From contig CM018047.1 in assembly GCA_008638375.1 (NCBI GenBank), positions 49,849,679-49,913,678 of the forward strand: a stretch of DNA of 64,000 nt. Reading direction: 5' to 3'. This document shows positions 12,946 through 23,201 of the stretch, piece by piece. The notes under the pieces are model-generated. The model worked only from the letters and a program-made list of their open reading frames with translations. It was not told the DNA's origin and did not search any database. The DNA comes from Nyssa sinensis. Its lineage: Eukaryota > Streptophyta > Magnoliopsida > Cornales > Nyssaceae. Both the position numbers and the translations under genes were made by a program. The first letter of the stretch is position 1; each line of letters opens with the position of its first letter.

Positions 12946-12958
12946 TGATTTCAGAGCC
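12946..12958 (+). other. Primer-binding site (initiator Met tRNA-like)
   Basis: TGATTTCAGAGCC differs at two positions from TGGTATCAGAGCC, the complement of the plant initiator tRNA 3' end, and lies directly after the 5' LTR. Confidence 0.6.
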
Positions 12959-13333
12959 ATAACCCTCTGGTATTCTTAGTTCCAATCCTAAAGTGGTGAC
13001 TACTATCACTACTAACTTTTCAGCACCCCTTCTTTTACCAACCCTAGGTGGTGACTCTTATCATCATCAACTCACTATGGTGACTACTATCACCACTATT
13101 GCTTGGCGCCACAAATACACCGCCATTACCATCATGGATGGTAACTAGCATCACCAACTACATGTTCCACTACGTAAATCTTTATACGTGTTACGCCATG
13201 TAAGCTCTTAGACGTGTTACACCAATGTCCAGTTTCTTCAATTACGTGTTGCGCCACGTAATTCCTCACATGTGTTACGCCTCGTGTCCAATATCTTCAG
13301 CTACGTGTCACGCCACGTAAGCTCTAGCACTTT

Positions 13334-13380
13334 CATCAAGTGTCCAATTCCAATTCCAATTCCAATTCCAATTCCAATTC
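13334..13380. repeat. Microsatellite of the hexamer AATTCC
   Basis: Seven or so head-to-tail copies of a hexamer (CAATTC/TCCAAT register) within the short internal region of the Copia derivative. Confidence 0.8.
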
Positions 13381-13716
13381 GCACGTGTTCTGTCACGTCT
13401 TCAATATGTGTTCTAGCAACACCAGTCACGTGTTCTATTAGGTGATCAGCTCACTTATAATCGGGTACACATTTTCATGCGTTGCTATTAGAACTGACTA
13501 TGCACACCATCGGTTATGCTTCCATGCGCCACCTTCAGTTCTAGCTTTGTGCTTTGATGCGCTGTCATTGACTCTATTGAGAGTCTATCTCTACCGTTAT
13601 GTCAACTTGGATTACATCTACATTTCAGCCACAATACCAACAAGTCAACTGTCCACTTCCAGATTTTGTTTCCAAACTCAAGTTGGTCTACCTCCCACCT
13701 TAAGTTTGAGGGGGGG

Positions 13717-14020
13717 TGTTAGAAGTATAATAGAGTTACTTATATATTATTATGATACTAGGGTTAGGATAAGCTGTCACATATATATTATTGTGTAATG
13801 CTAATAAGACTAAAATTTTACAATTTGTTTCCTTTATTTTCACTTTCTTTGTTCAACCTCATGACTCTTCTATATAAAGCAGTCACTTGTATAATTTCTA
13901 TCAAGTTAATCTAATACAATATAGTCATTTCTATCAAGTCAATCTAATACAATGTTATCATTTGAGTTATTTTGCTTTTCTATTTCTTTTCTCTTTTATC
14001 TTATTCTATCAAATCTAACA
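13717..14020 (+). repeat. 3' LTR of the non-autonomous Copia element
   Basis: 304 bp, starting TGTTAGAAGTATAATAG after the purine tract and ending AATCTAACA before AATTT. It is longer than the 5' LTR (about 270 bp once the CACTA is removed) because the segment TTTCTATCAAGT-AATCTAATACAAT is duplicated inside it. Confidence 0.85.
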
Positions 14021-14452
14021 AATTTAAACTATTAATTATTAAAATATATTTAATAAATGATTAATCCTATTCTCACTCCAAAATGAGTTTTTGAGTTTCA
14101 AAAAAAAATATTATTTTAATAACTAAGAGTTAATTTTATGAAGTGCAAATGAAATAGAAGAGTAGGAATAACATTTTCCTAATAAATAATTAAAAATTTA
14201 AAACTATTTCATTGTATTCTAATTTTTAAAACACTTCATAACGTTGATTCATGTTTGATACAGTAATATAAATATTTCAAAAATATTTATTCTAATTTTT
14301 TAATTTTTGTCTAATTTTCAAAATTTTCTTTAGACTATATAAATAATCTCGGTATCATTCTATGTTATTTCTATTCCTCGTATCATTCTTTACTTTAGAT
14401 CTATACATCATTCCATTCCATCTTATTTCTATTCTAATTCCCATTTTCATTA

Positions 14453-15724
14453 GGGCATCTCTAGTGGTGATTCAAACTCATATTAAATCAGTTTTTACTC
14501 AAATCCAAACTCAAATTAGTGCACTACTGTTCACAGAACCAAATTTCTAATGGCTATTTTTTCCCCCTACCTAGTCTCACCTCTTATGAAAAGTGGAAGG
14601 AAAAGGCAAGAAAAAGAAATGGAAAGAAAATCAGGAAAAGGAAAACAGACCTGGCGTATCTCGATTGGCAATGGCGGGCAAGCAACGGTTCGGCAGAGGT
14701 AGCTGACAGCAGAAATCGAGTATCTTTACCAGCAAGAGAGGACCAACGACTATCAAGGGGGAGAAAGCGGGAGTAGCAAGCAGACGCAGGAGTTGATTGA
14801 TGGAGAAGCAGAGAGGTATTCCACCCATTTTGTCCAAAGTTTTTCTTCACTGAAACTTTAAATTTATGTTGCCGAAGCGTTCAACAGCAACAGGTCAGTG
14901 CTAAATTGCCCTAAAATCAAGGGTTTATATTTGTTTGGATTCTCACAAGATTCAAGAAAAATGATGCAAAATAAAAATGAGAAGGATAGATTGATGGAGA
15001 AGCAAAGAGATATGTAGCGTGAGAGAGGGAGGGATGGAGGGATGGATTGATGGAGAAGTAAAGAGGTATGTAGCGTGAGAGAGGGAGGGTTGTTGGCTGC
15101 AGCGTGATGGAATGGAGAAAGGGACGACTGATGGATTGAATAGGTTTAGAACAATAAAAAATAGTAGGCATCTGTTTGTCTACAGAACGGTGATAGTATA
15201 AAATGGTAAAATAGATTTGACAGAAAAATAAATTTTAATTTTTTTCTTTATAAATTTTCATGAACTTTTATCATTGTGTAGTATCAATTTTTTTTTTTTT
15301 TTGTATTTTATAAAATCACATAACTTGTATTTTTATTTCATAGTAGTAATATTTTTATTTTAATGTTTCTATTATCATCGTAATGTTTTTATTTTCAATG
15401 TTACTTTTAATTAATGTAATGTTTTTGGACAAAATTAATTAGATGAAAATTTGAAGAAAATGGCAGGAAATTAAAATAATAGAAAACAAAATGGTGAAAA
15501 AATTTGGGAGGGAATAAAAATTAAGAGTGAAAGAGATTTGGAAGGAAAAAGAAGAGGGACAATGATTTTTGAAGGGAAATGACATAAAATAGCTTTTGGG
15601 ATAAGGTGAAAATTTTTTAAAAATATTTGAGTAAAAACTTAAGTGACTATTTGAGAACATCAAACTCAAATTTATATTTTACTTTAAGTGAAATTTGGGT
15701 TTGAGTTTGAGTCACCAAATGATC
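14453..15724. mobile_element. PIF/Harbinger-like non-autonomous element
   Basis: The left end GGGCATCTCTAGTGGTGA then TTCAAACTCA pairs imperfectly with the right end, whose complement reads GATCATTTGGTGACTCAAAC. A TTA triplet flanks both sides (14450-14452, 15725-15727), the target site of PIF/Harbinger elements. The 1.27-kb interior has a G/A-rich stretch with two similar units near 14985-15090 and no transposase. The ends are diverged, so this is an old copy. Confidence 0.55.
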
Positions 15725-15727
15725 TTA

Positions 15728-16164
15728 CGAACATAGCCAAAGTTCTAAGCACCGGTTTTAGCCTCCCAAACTGGTCTAAATCTTTCCGATTTAGTGATCT
15801 ATGTTCTTTATGCTAAGTCTCTCCTCCTTTCTTCTCCGGCTCATTCAACCTCACTCACTCTCTCTCATTTCAGTCCATACGGTACCGCCACAGGGAGGGA
15901 ATGGAGTTGGAAGGTAGGAAGATGAAAAGAGGAGGTGATGATGGAGGTAATAACAGATCACTGTCTTTGATGCAATGGGAAGAAGGAAGAGAATGGATTT
16001 GAGCCAAGTAAGCCCTAGAGTGCAGCTGACTAGGGCTGTGGCGGTGACAGACTCATTGAATTGCCGATTTTGTGATTAGGGAGTAGATGAGATCATTCAG
16101 GTGATTTTTATTTTTCATTGAAAAAAATATCATTTCGGTTTGAGTTGTTGAGAAAATTAATTTA
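15728..16164. other. Intergenic, no gene recognised
   Basis: Mixed composition with a CT-rich part near 15830-15880. No coding sequence or element end that I can support. Confidence 0.4.
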
Positions 16165-16169
16165 ATTAC

Positions 16170-16730
16170 TGATACATCATAAAGTGATAGATTAGTCTCC
16201 ACATGACACGTACAAGACAGCCAAAGCTTATGCATCTAGAGTAGGTTTAAACATATGACCTTCAGAGCTTCTAGATCGGAAGCCCATGCGACCCTCATAC
16301 TCACCTCAAGCTCAGAAGGCACTATGAACGCACACAAGAAGGGTACGAGCTCATTGCCGCCTTAAGCACCCTACTGAGCTAAGGATAAGGAAATAATATT
16401 CAACAAGGAAACTGCCACCCACAGATATCGTCCAAGCGCAGTGTCAAACATTGTAACTACCATTCTCTAACGATCAAATCCCTACTTTTACAATTCCAAA
16501 TCCTAATCAACTTAAGAAATCCACAGCCTATAAATAAATTCCTAAGGTGCGCTTTTTATTTTATGCTCATTCAATTACTTTCAATTTCAGTATTTTTAAT
16601 TCAGTTTTATTGACTTTATCATCGGAGCGGCTACCATCGGACTCAATCCGATGGCCCTCTGATATCTTTCCTTGAGTATTCGACAGGCGAGGAGTAACGG
16701 AGCCCCCACTGATCAGAAAGTGCAGCATCA
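16170..16730. mobile_element. Solo LTR with 5-bp target duplication
   Basis: 561 bp starting TGATACATCATAAAGTG and ending GTGCAGCATCA, i.e. TG...CA, flanked by perfect ATTAC on both sides (16165-16169, 16731-16735). No internal retrotransposon sequence adjoins. It contains a TATA-like CTATAAATAAA near 16530. A diverged partial relative sits at 20291-20797. Superfamily not determined; a Ty3/Gypsy-type LTR is my guess. Confidence 0.78.
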
Positions 16731-16735
16731 ATTAC

Positions 16736-17278
16736 TTTTTTAATTCAGATTCTATTCAAATTCTAAAATTTACAAACAACTTCAATTATCGTTTTTTTAA
16801 ACGTATAATAGAGTTATTAATTAAAGGGAAGGATCCAATTAGTCGTCGTTCTACCCTCTTCCATTGATAGCTCCTTTCTCAATTATTTCAATAAAAATTT
16901 ATTATTATTAAATATACTTTTAATAAAGTTAAATAACTTGAATATATATATATATATATATTTTTAAATAACTTGGGTACCTTTTCAATTTTCATTGCCA
17001 TTTTCCATTGATTAGCCACTTTTTTTTGTTATTACAGGACGATAGAAAAAAAAAAACAAAGTAAATATAAACTAGTTGAAAATTATATGCCTTTTTTTTA
17101 TTTGATAATTGTCCTAATTCTTTTAACTGATTTTTTGGTGTTATAAAAAATTCAAAAAATCAACTTTTTTTCTCTCACTCCATTTTAAAGAAATTAGCCT
17201 AATCACTCAAACTATCTCAACTAATCCTCTTTTCTCTCCACCATAAACATCCTCCACTTGAATATTTTCACTCTCTCT
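16736..17278. other. Intergenic, AT-rich
   Basis: Contains a TA microsatellite at about 16943-16961. No gene recognised. Confidence 0.4.
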
Positions 17279-17940
17279 AGGCCTTTGTTTGAAAGTTTTG
17301 AAGAGAAAAGAAAAGTAAGGATAACTTAAAATGGAAAAGAACAGAGTAAGAAAAAAAAAGTGAGTGTTATTCTTCGATTTGTTAGAATATGTAGAAAAAC
17401 AATAAGAAGAAGATAATTATTTATTGTTTAAATAGTTAGTAAGGGAGAAAAGAAAAGAAAAGAAAAGAAAACAAGTATATAAATTATTTGACAATTAAAT
17501 TCAATTTGTTACAAATTTTTAATACAAACAAAAAAAAAAAGTATCAGTTTTCAACTTGTTTGAATATTTAAAAAAAATGAAAAGAATATAATTATTTCTT
17601 GTTTGAATAGTTAATAGGAAAGAAAAGAAAAGAAAAATAAGTGTATAAATTATTTGACAATTAAATTCACTTTGTTATAAAAATTCAAATTTTTTATACA
17701 AACACTTAAGGGTATTTTTGATATTTTAAAAAACTCATTAAAAAATTTTATTTTCTCTCAAAATCTCTTCACTTTTGGAGGGATTGGAGAAGTGCTCCAT
17801 TTTTCTCTCCATATCTTTTCTTTTCTCCCTTACTTAAACATTTAAATAAAATATTTGTTCATCTTTCCATTTCCATTTCCATTTCCATTTCCATCTCAAT
17901 CTTTTCTTTTCTCTACAAATCTCTCAATTCAAACAAAGCA
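17279..17940. mobile_element. Possible MITE with GCCTTTGTTTGAA-type ends
   Basis: GGCCTTTGTTTGAAAG at the left pairs with TTCAAACAAAGC at the right, and AGAGAAAAGAAAAG near the left pairs with CTTTTCTTTTCTCT-like sequence near the right. Inside, a unit of about 180 bp is repeated (near 17397-17520 and 17575-17700). The target duplication is unclear, so the boundaries are approximate. Confidence 0.45.
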
Positions 17941-19215
17941 TTAATCATCCCATCCAAACTACATGTTAGATTCACAAATGAATTAATTTAGCTGGAAGTT
18001 AACAGATCGCGTAGTTCTCAGCTCCCTACGCACATGCATACAGTTGTGTTTGTGCGTGAAACTCTGTATAGCATTCAAAAGAGTCGGGTCAAAACATTAA
18101 ACATGTGTGACAAAATGAATCAGTTTTTGCTGATATATGAGGAAAATATGGTGCATTGGACTGAAGAAAATTTGAGATAAAGCAAGTTTTCAATTTAATT
18201 CTTTGCGTATGATGTTAACAAGTTCCTTTCGGGTTTAATTAGCAAAAAATAAAAATAAAAGTTCCTTTCGGATTTGCTTCTCGTTGTCGGTTTTCTAATT
18301 TGAAATTACTATTTTACTTGTGTACAGGATATGTGGTTTTATACTGGTGAACATGAAATTCAATGATTTGGCCTCAGTTTTGTTCATGAAAGTTCAGTGA
18401 TTACTTTGACCACGTAAGTGTTTGTAGTTTTTATAGAAAACTACAAGATTTGACGAGACAAACTTCTAATCTGATATTAACCCACCAGTCATTGTTCTTG
18501 TGAAGGAAATTAAATCTATTTATTGTTGAAAGCCATTACTATTATTTTCTTCCAAATTATGTTTGTTCAAAGAGAACAAACACACTGATATGAACTAAGA
18601 AACAAAACGTTACTCAAATACCTTGTTGAATAAGGCATACAGATCCAAAACTCCACCTCTTAAAAAAACTAGATGGTCTCAGAGTACCCACATGGGAACA
18701 AATGGATCTACTTTAGCTGGTAGAAAAGGGCTAATCAAAACTCTGGCAACCTTTGTACGATCAAAATAGCAACCAGAAGGCCCTCCCTCAAGTAGAAGAT
18801 CATACATTATGTTTTGCAGTATTCACTCTAATGACATTTTAATTTTCTTCAACTTTACCCTAAACTTTAGTTGCAGTGAGTTGCTATGCTTCCTTTCATT
18901 TATTTATTTATTATAGTTGTTAATATTATTATTTTTTACTTTTATTGTTGTTGTTAATATTGTTTTGAGATGCTGTGAATACCACAACAGTCATTCACTG
19001 CTATAAGTTCTTTATTTTTTCTTTCCCTATTTTTCTCTCAAATTTCTCTTGCTCCTCGCTCCTCAGGGAAGTGAGACGAAGTAATAGTAAATTAGCAAGT
19101 CAGCAATTTGAATTTGTGGAAGTCCTTACATTCAGGTTAATGTTCTTAACTCTTACTACAATAGAGGTTAGTGTTTGTGGATTTTCAGTGTCCTTGCATT
19201 ATAATTTAAATTAAA
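17941..19215. repeat. Duplicated intergenic module, first copy
   Basis: Closely related to 34195-35030 and to 55930-57660. Shared landmarks: ACCCACCAGTCATT, CAAATTATGTTTGTTCAAAG, GAATAAGGCATACA, AGTACCCACATGGGAACAAA and CTTTACCCTAAA. Each module precedes a lipase gene, so module and gene were duplicated together. No coding sequence recognised. Confidence 0.8.
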
Positions 19216-19421
19216 TCTACTATGATAATGGTGGATCGCGGCGATCACCAATATAGTAATGATTTGTTAGAGCCTTTTTGGGGGGTCCTTTTGAGCCACT
19301 TTTTAATTTTTAAGATTATTTTCTTTTTTAATTTCTATGTATGTTTCATTGCCCAAAAAAAAGTCCTTTCATATCACTGCCAAAAAAAAGAGTCTGAAAT
19401 CATATCCTATAGTCTTTATTA

Positions 19422-19458
<37 letters not shown>

Positions 19459-20290
19459 GGTCTTTCCATGCTTGATTTATAAGTCCTACATTAAGTGTTC
19501 GTTTGATTGAGCGGTGAAAAAGTGCGATTTAAGAAACAACTGTAAAAAAGTGTTGTTTGAGTTAGGTAGTTGAGTATTTGAATGAGTTTTAAAAAAGTAC
19601 TTAACAACTATCAAATATGAACATTTATAATGAATTTGACCGACTTTAAAAAAGTTAGAGTTTCCAGCTTAACCCAAACGGGCCAAACCACACTTAATGT
19701 ACAAGTTGTGACCAATAAGTGCGGTTTGGAATGTCATCTCAAACAATCTATTATCAATTAAGTGCTTAATGAGTCTGTCAAAATGCATTAAGTGCGATAG
19801 ATAAATTGAACCAAATTCAACCTAATATTTCAACCATATTAATAAACATCCACCAATCTCATATGGTCTGTATTTTGCATATTTCAATTTTTTTTCCCTT
19901 TTATCTGTCCCTACTAAAGGAATTGTGTAATGTTGGGTTGAATTTTTGAAAAGTAGAACTACATTAATAGGATGATCTCTTACTCATAATGCAATATCCC
20001 GCTGACCAATCTCTCTCCAGCCTTTGATTATTTGAAGATAGATTTGTTATGTAGTGTCGTGATGGAACAGTCAGGTGGGCCTCTAAGGCCGATGGGATAT
20101 TAAAAGTTAACTTTTCTTATCGGGCAAGCAATTCATATTCCAAATATAAAAGACCAACCATAAATGTTAGTTATACGTTCAAAAAAGGAAATTCTTGAAT
20201 GGGATTGTTGTATTAATAAACGAATGTCTTTTCGATAATATCATATTATGCAGGTATGATATGATTAATTTTTTTTAAATAAAATATAAT
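19216..20290. other. Intergenic with a possible small MITE
   Basis: A TA microsatellite lies at about 19423-19455. Between 19486 and 19707 the ends TACATTAAGTGT and ACACTTAATGTA form an inverted pair around about 200 bp, suggesting a small inverted-repeat element, but I see no clear target duplication. No gene recognised. Confidence 0.35.
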
Positions 20291-20797
20291 TGATATACCA
20301 TAAAGTGACAGATCAATTATCACTTGACACGTATGTTTTCAGATCAACCGCGTTCGGCCATTCCAAACACATCTATAGAACTTAAAGGACAGAGCATGTA
20401 CCTCCAGAGCAGAACTATATTCTTGCATAACCTACAGGTCTGAGCACAGACCTTCAGAGCACTTTCCGCTATTCAGAGCTCATCACCGTCTTAATATTTG
20501 CCAACCAGGGAATAAGGAAACAGTCTTCTACAAGGAAACTGCCACACATGGTTATCTCTATTTTGATACAATGTCCAACATGAAAACTACTATCTCCGAT
20601 GATCAAATTCCTACTTTCATGAGTCCAAATCCTAATCAATTTAAGAAAGCCACCATCTATAAATTAAACCCTAAAGGTACGTTTTATTTTTCATACTCAT
20701 TATTTGGCTTTCATTACAGTCTTTTCAATTCAGTTTATTGACTTAAGCATCGGAGCGACTATCACCAGAACCAATCCGATGGTCCTCTGATCTTCTA
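20291..20797. repeat. Partial, diverged copy of the LTR at 16170-16730
   Basis: Starts TGATATACCATAAAGTGACA and shares AACAAGGAAACTGCCA-like, ATCCTAATCAA, CATCGGAGCG and CCGATGG(C/T)CCTCTGAT blocks with the first copy in the same order. It lacks roughly the last 60 bp and has no visible 5-bp duplication, so it is a truncated relic. Confidence 0.65.
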
Positions 20798-21468
20798 AAA
20801 AATCATTACTATGTAGTGATAAAGACTCACTGAAATATCACCCGTTCTAAAAAAACATACCTCTTATTTAACTTAGTTGATATAAATCAAATCACAAGAA
20901 ATTAAAAATAAAAATAAAAATAAAATAAAGTTGACTTAATATTGATTTCAAAAAGTAACTTCCCGTAGTTTAAAAATATGTTACGTTATTGAAGTGTGCA
21001 GAAAATTGGTGACATTACTAGTTCAATTTCATTAAAAAAAAATACGATTCAAATTTTTTAAAAAAATAATAAAAAAATATTAAAAAAAATTAATTATCAT
21101 CGTCCCTAGCTATTTAATTAGTCTTCTTAAAAAAAAAATGTCACACCTGTATATACTGACTTACTATTTTCTTATTAGATTTAAAAGTTTTTTTTTAATA
21201 AGAAAAAATTGAATGCAATTAAACCCCATGCATATGAAGAATGCACCCTTTGTTTCTATTCGAATGCACAGAGAGATGATTTAGTGTGTAAGTGTAACCC
21301 TCCATGAGAAACAGCCCATGCTTATGACCACATTACTCGTGTCCGTATTTGGGTGTCCAAGATCAACCTAATAATGTTAACCTTTCCATTAAATAATTAC
21401 TTTAAAGCATGAAATGGTAAAAGTCAATGTTGGCCGGCCATCATTTACATTGACAATATTAGTGATCT
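20798..21468. other. Intergenic, AT-rich, no gene recognised
   Basis: Runs of A and T and no supported open frame or element end. Confidence 0.4.
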
Positions 21469-21864
21469 TGTTGGATTGTTTCACATCGTCCGTCTTTAAC
21501 TCCTCCGGTCTATATACAACGGCCCTCTTTCCCTCTTCTTAATACTTGGGATTTAAGGATCGAGTTAATTTAGAGTTGGGTCTCCAATTTTCAACATGGT
21601 ATCAGACTCAGGGCAGAACTCTAACTTTGGACTAGCTGCATGGACCGCTCACCTACCTTCCCTCCGCGACAATGTGGTCCAAGGGGCGTGTTGGATTGTC
21701 CCACATCGCCCATCTCTACCTCCTCTGGTCTATATATAAGGGCCTCTCTCCCTCTCCTTAATTTTTGGATTGTCCCACATCGCCCGTCTCTATCTCCTCT
21801 GCTCTATATATAAGGGTCCTCTCTCCCTCTCCTTAATTTAGAGTTGGACTTCTAATTTTCAAAA
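21469..21864 (+). mobile_element. TRIM retroelement with an extra LTR segment
   Basis: A terminal-repeat retrotransposon in miniature. The 5' LTR (21469-21596) starts TGTTGGATTGTTTCACATCG and ends TTTTCAACA. A Met-tRNA primer site TGGTATCAGACTC follows at 21597. The internal region is only about 90 bp and ends in a purine tract CCAAGGGGCG. The 3' LTR starts at 21689 with TGTTGGATTGTCCCACATCG. At about 21765 the LTR start recurs (TTGGATTGTCCCACATCG) and runs to about 21864, so most of an LTR is present twice on this side. Each copy has a TATA-like TCTATATATAAGGG. No protein is encoded. Confidence 0.8.
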
Positions 21865-22661
21865 ACGCTTTCCACTAAATAAATTTCTATCTTTAAATAT
21901 AAGGATTATTCAGAGTTCAGGATAAATTTGTGCAAATTCGTACGGTTACCCGGTCTATTTTCTAAGGAGGCCAATTGCTTAACAGCCCAACGGAGGCTAG
22001 TGATTGTGTTCTCTCCTTGAGTTGTACTCTATATAGCCTTCTGGGTGTAGGAATCTATTACATTAAATTAGAAGTGTGAAACATATTGTTGGAATTAAGT
22101 ACTTGTCTTAGTTTAAGTTCATTTAAATTTTAGACTTGAGATATTTGTTCAAAGACTGACCATGTACATGATTTTATTTGGAAATATCCTTGTAGCATGC
22201 TAGTTTGTCATTATATGGGTTTTGCTGACAGTAGATATTATTTTTGAGAAAGACATGAATACTAAAGATCACATACTCTCCTTTCAGGGAACTAATATCC
22301 TGATTAGATTTTTTACTTGATAGAACAACACAACAATGTTTTTTCCACATCAAAGTAGAATCTATCAGATATTTTATTTTTCAATTATTTGGAAAAAAGT
22401 ATATTGAAGTTTCCAAGCAAAAAAAAGTCACAATGTTTTTTTTCAAATATTAATATATTTGGCAGGTATTGCTCTTAAAACCAGGCCAACTCAACGATGT
22501 GATCACTCGGTGTGAACGCGTGGACTAAGTTTTTTTTTTTTAAAATTAAATATGAAATCATGGCAGTGACGAAATCTTTAGCTCATAGAGTATAGCTAGG
22601 CACCAATGGAAAAGCAGGAGCTGTACTGGATGCCTTTCTTTATAGTTAGTTAGTATAAATA
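21865..22661. repeat. Duplicated intergenic module, promoter-proximal part (copy 2 side)
   Basis: The segment from about 21940 (GGTCTATTTTCTAAGGAGG, GATTGTGTTCTCT) to 22160 is similar to 35260-35480 and 57700-57920, and the piece ending near 22640 (CTGGATGCCTTTCTTTAT) recurs at 49400, 49630, 57960 and 58360. It was the upstream region of lipase copy 2 before the Copia insertion moved it 5 kb away. Confidence 0.7.
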
Positions 22662-22728
22662 GAAGGCTTTATATTCTGTCTATATGAGGACTTCTTATAA
22701 TATAAAGTGCAGGAAGAATTCTGGTTTT
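22662..22728 (+). promoter_or_regulatory. Displaced duplicate of the lipase copy 2 core promoter
   Basis: 67 bp matching 27818-27884 with one difference that I find (AAGTGC against AAATGC). It includes the TATA-like TTATAATATAAA. It lies immediately left of the Copia element while the second copy lies immediately right of it. Only the right copy is still next to the gene. Confidence 0.85.
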
Positions 22729-22731
22729 GAT

Positions 22732-23201
22732 TGGACCCAAAACAATCAAAGATTTATTGAAGGAAATTAATTCTTACTGCATAATTAGAAGGATGAATTT
22801 TGAATGAAGGAAAAACAATGAAACAAGGATGCAGAATGAATTAGAATTAAATATGAACAATAGAGTTGTCTTGATAAATGTGTAATTAAAACTTTTATAT
22901 AAACAAATCAAAGATGGCTACTGTAATTCAGTGCTCACACATGAATCAGCCGTGGCTATTTTCCATGCGCCTGGACATGTTTTTTTTTTTTTGGTTGGCT
23001 TGCGGCAGGCTATCTCTTCACACGGCTATACATATATATATATATATATATATAATATAAAGCCTAATCCTAATACAATTAAGATTTTTAATTCTAATTG
23101 AATTAAAATACTACTCCCATTAGGACAAGGACTCCTAGTCTTATTAGGATTAAAATAAATCAACTCCTACCAAAAATATAACTTGGTTTAATTGGCTCAC
23201 A
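22732..23201 (-). repeat. 3' LTR of the Copia element
   Basis: On the minus strand starts TGTGAGCCAATT and ends GTTTTGGGTCCA. It includes a poly-T/poly-A stretch near 22981 and a TA repeat near 23034-23053. The pol stop codon lies inside its first bases. Confidence 0.9.

Larger units (their letters stand above)
3664..14020 (+). mobile_element. Non-autonomous Copia-type LTR element, interrupted by a CACTA transposon
   Basis: 5' LTR in two parts (3664-3819 and 12829-12945), internal region 12946-13716, 3' LTR 13717-14020. Both LTRs start TGTTA(A/G)AAGTATAATAG; the 3' LTR ends AATCTAACA. The host duplication AATTT is perfect (3659-3663 and 14021-14025). A primer site resembling initiator-Met tRNA (TGATTTCAGAGCC) follows the 5' LTR, and a purine tract TTTGAGGGGGGG precedes the 3' LTR. 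The internal region is only about 770 bp and has no gag, protease, integrase or reverse transcriptase, so it must have been mobilised in trans. Removing the CACTA gives an element of about 1.3 kb. Confidence 0.85.

Noticed and set aside
13442..13798. 118-codon open frame in the short Copia element
   Set aside because: It crosses the purine tract into the 3' LTR and has no gag or pol motif; likely a chance frame, possibly ending with the eroded tail of an old pol gene.
14519..14850. Overlapping frames on both strands in the Harbinger-like element
   Set aside because: Lysine- and arginine-rich or serine-rich low-complexity translations of purine-rich DNA; no transposase motifs.
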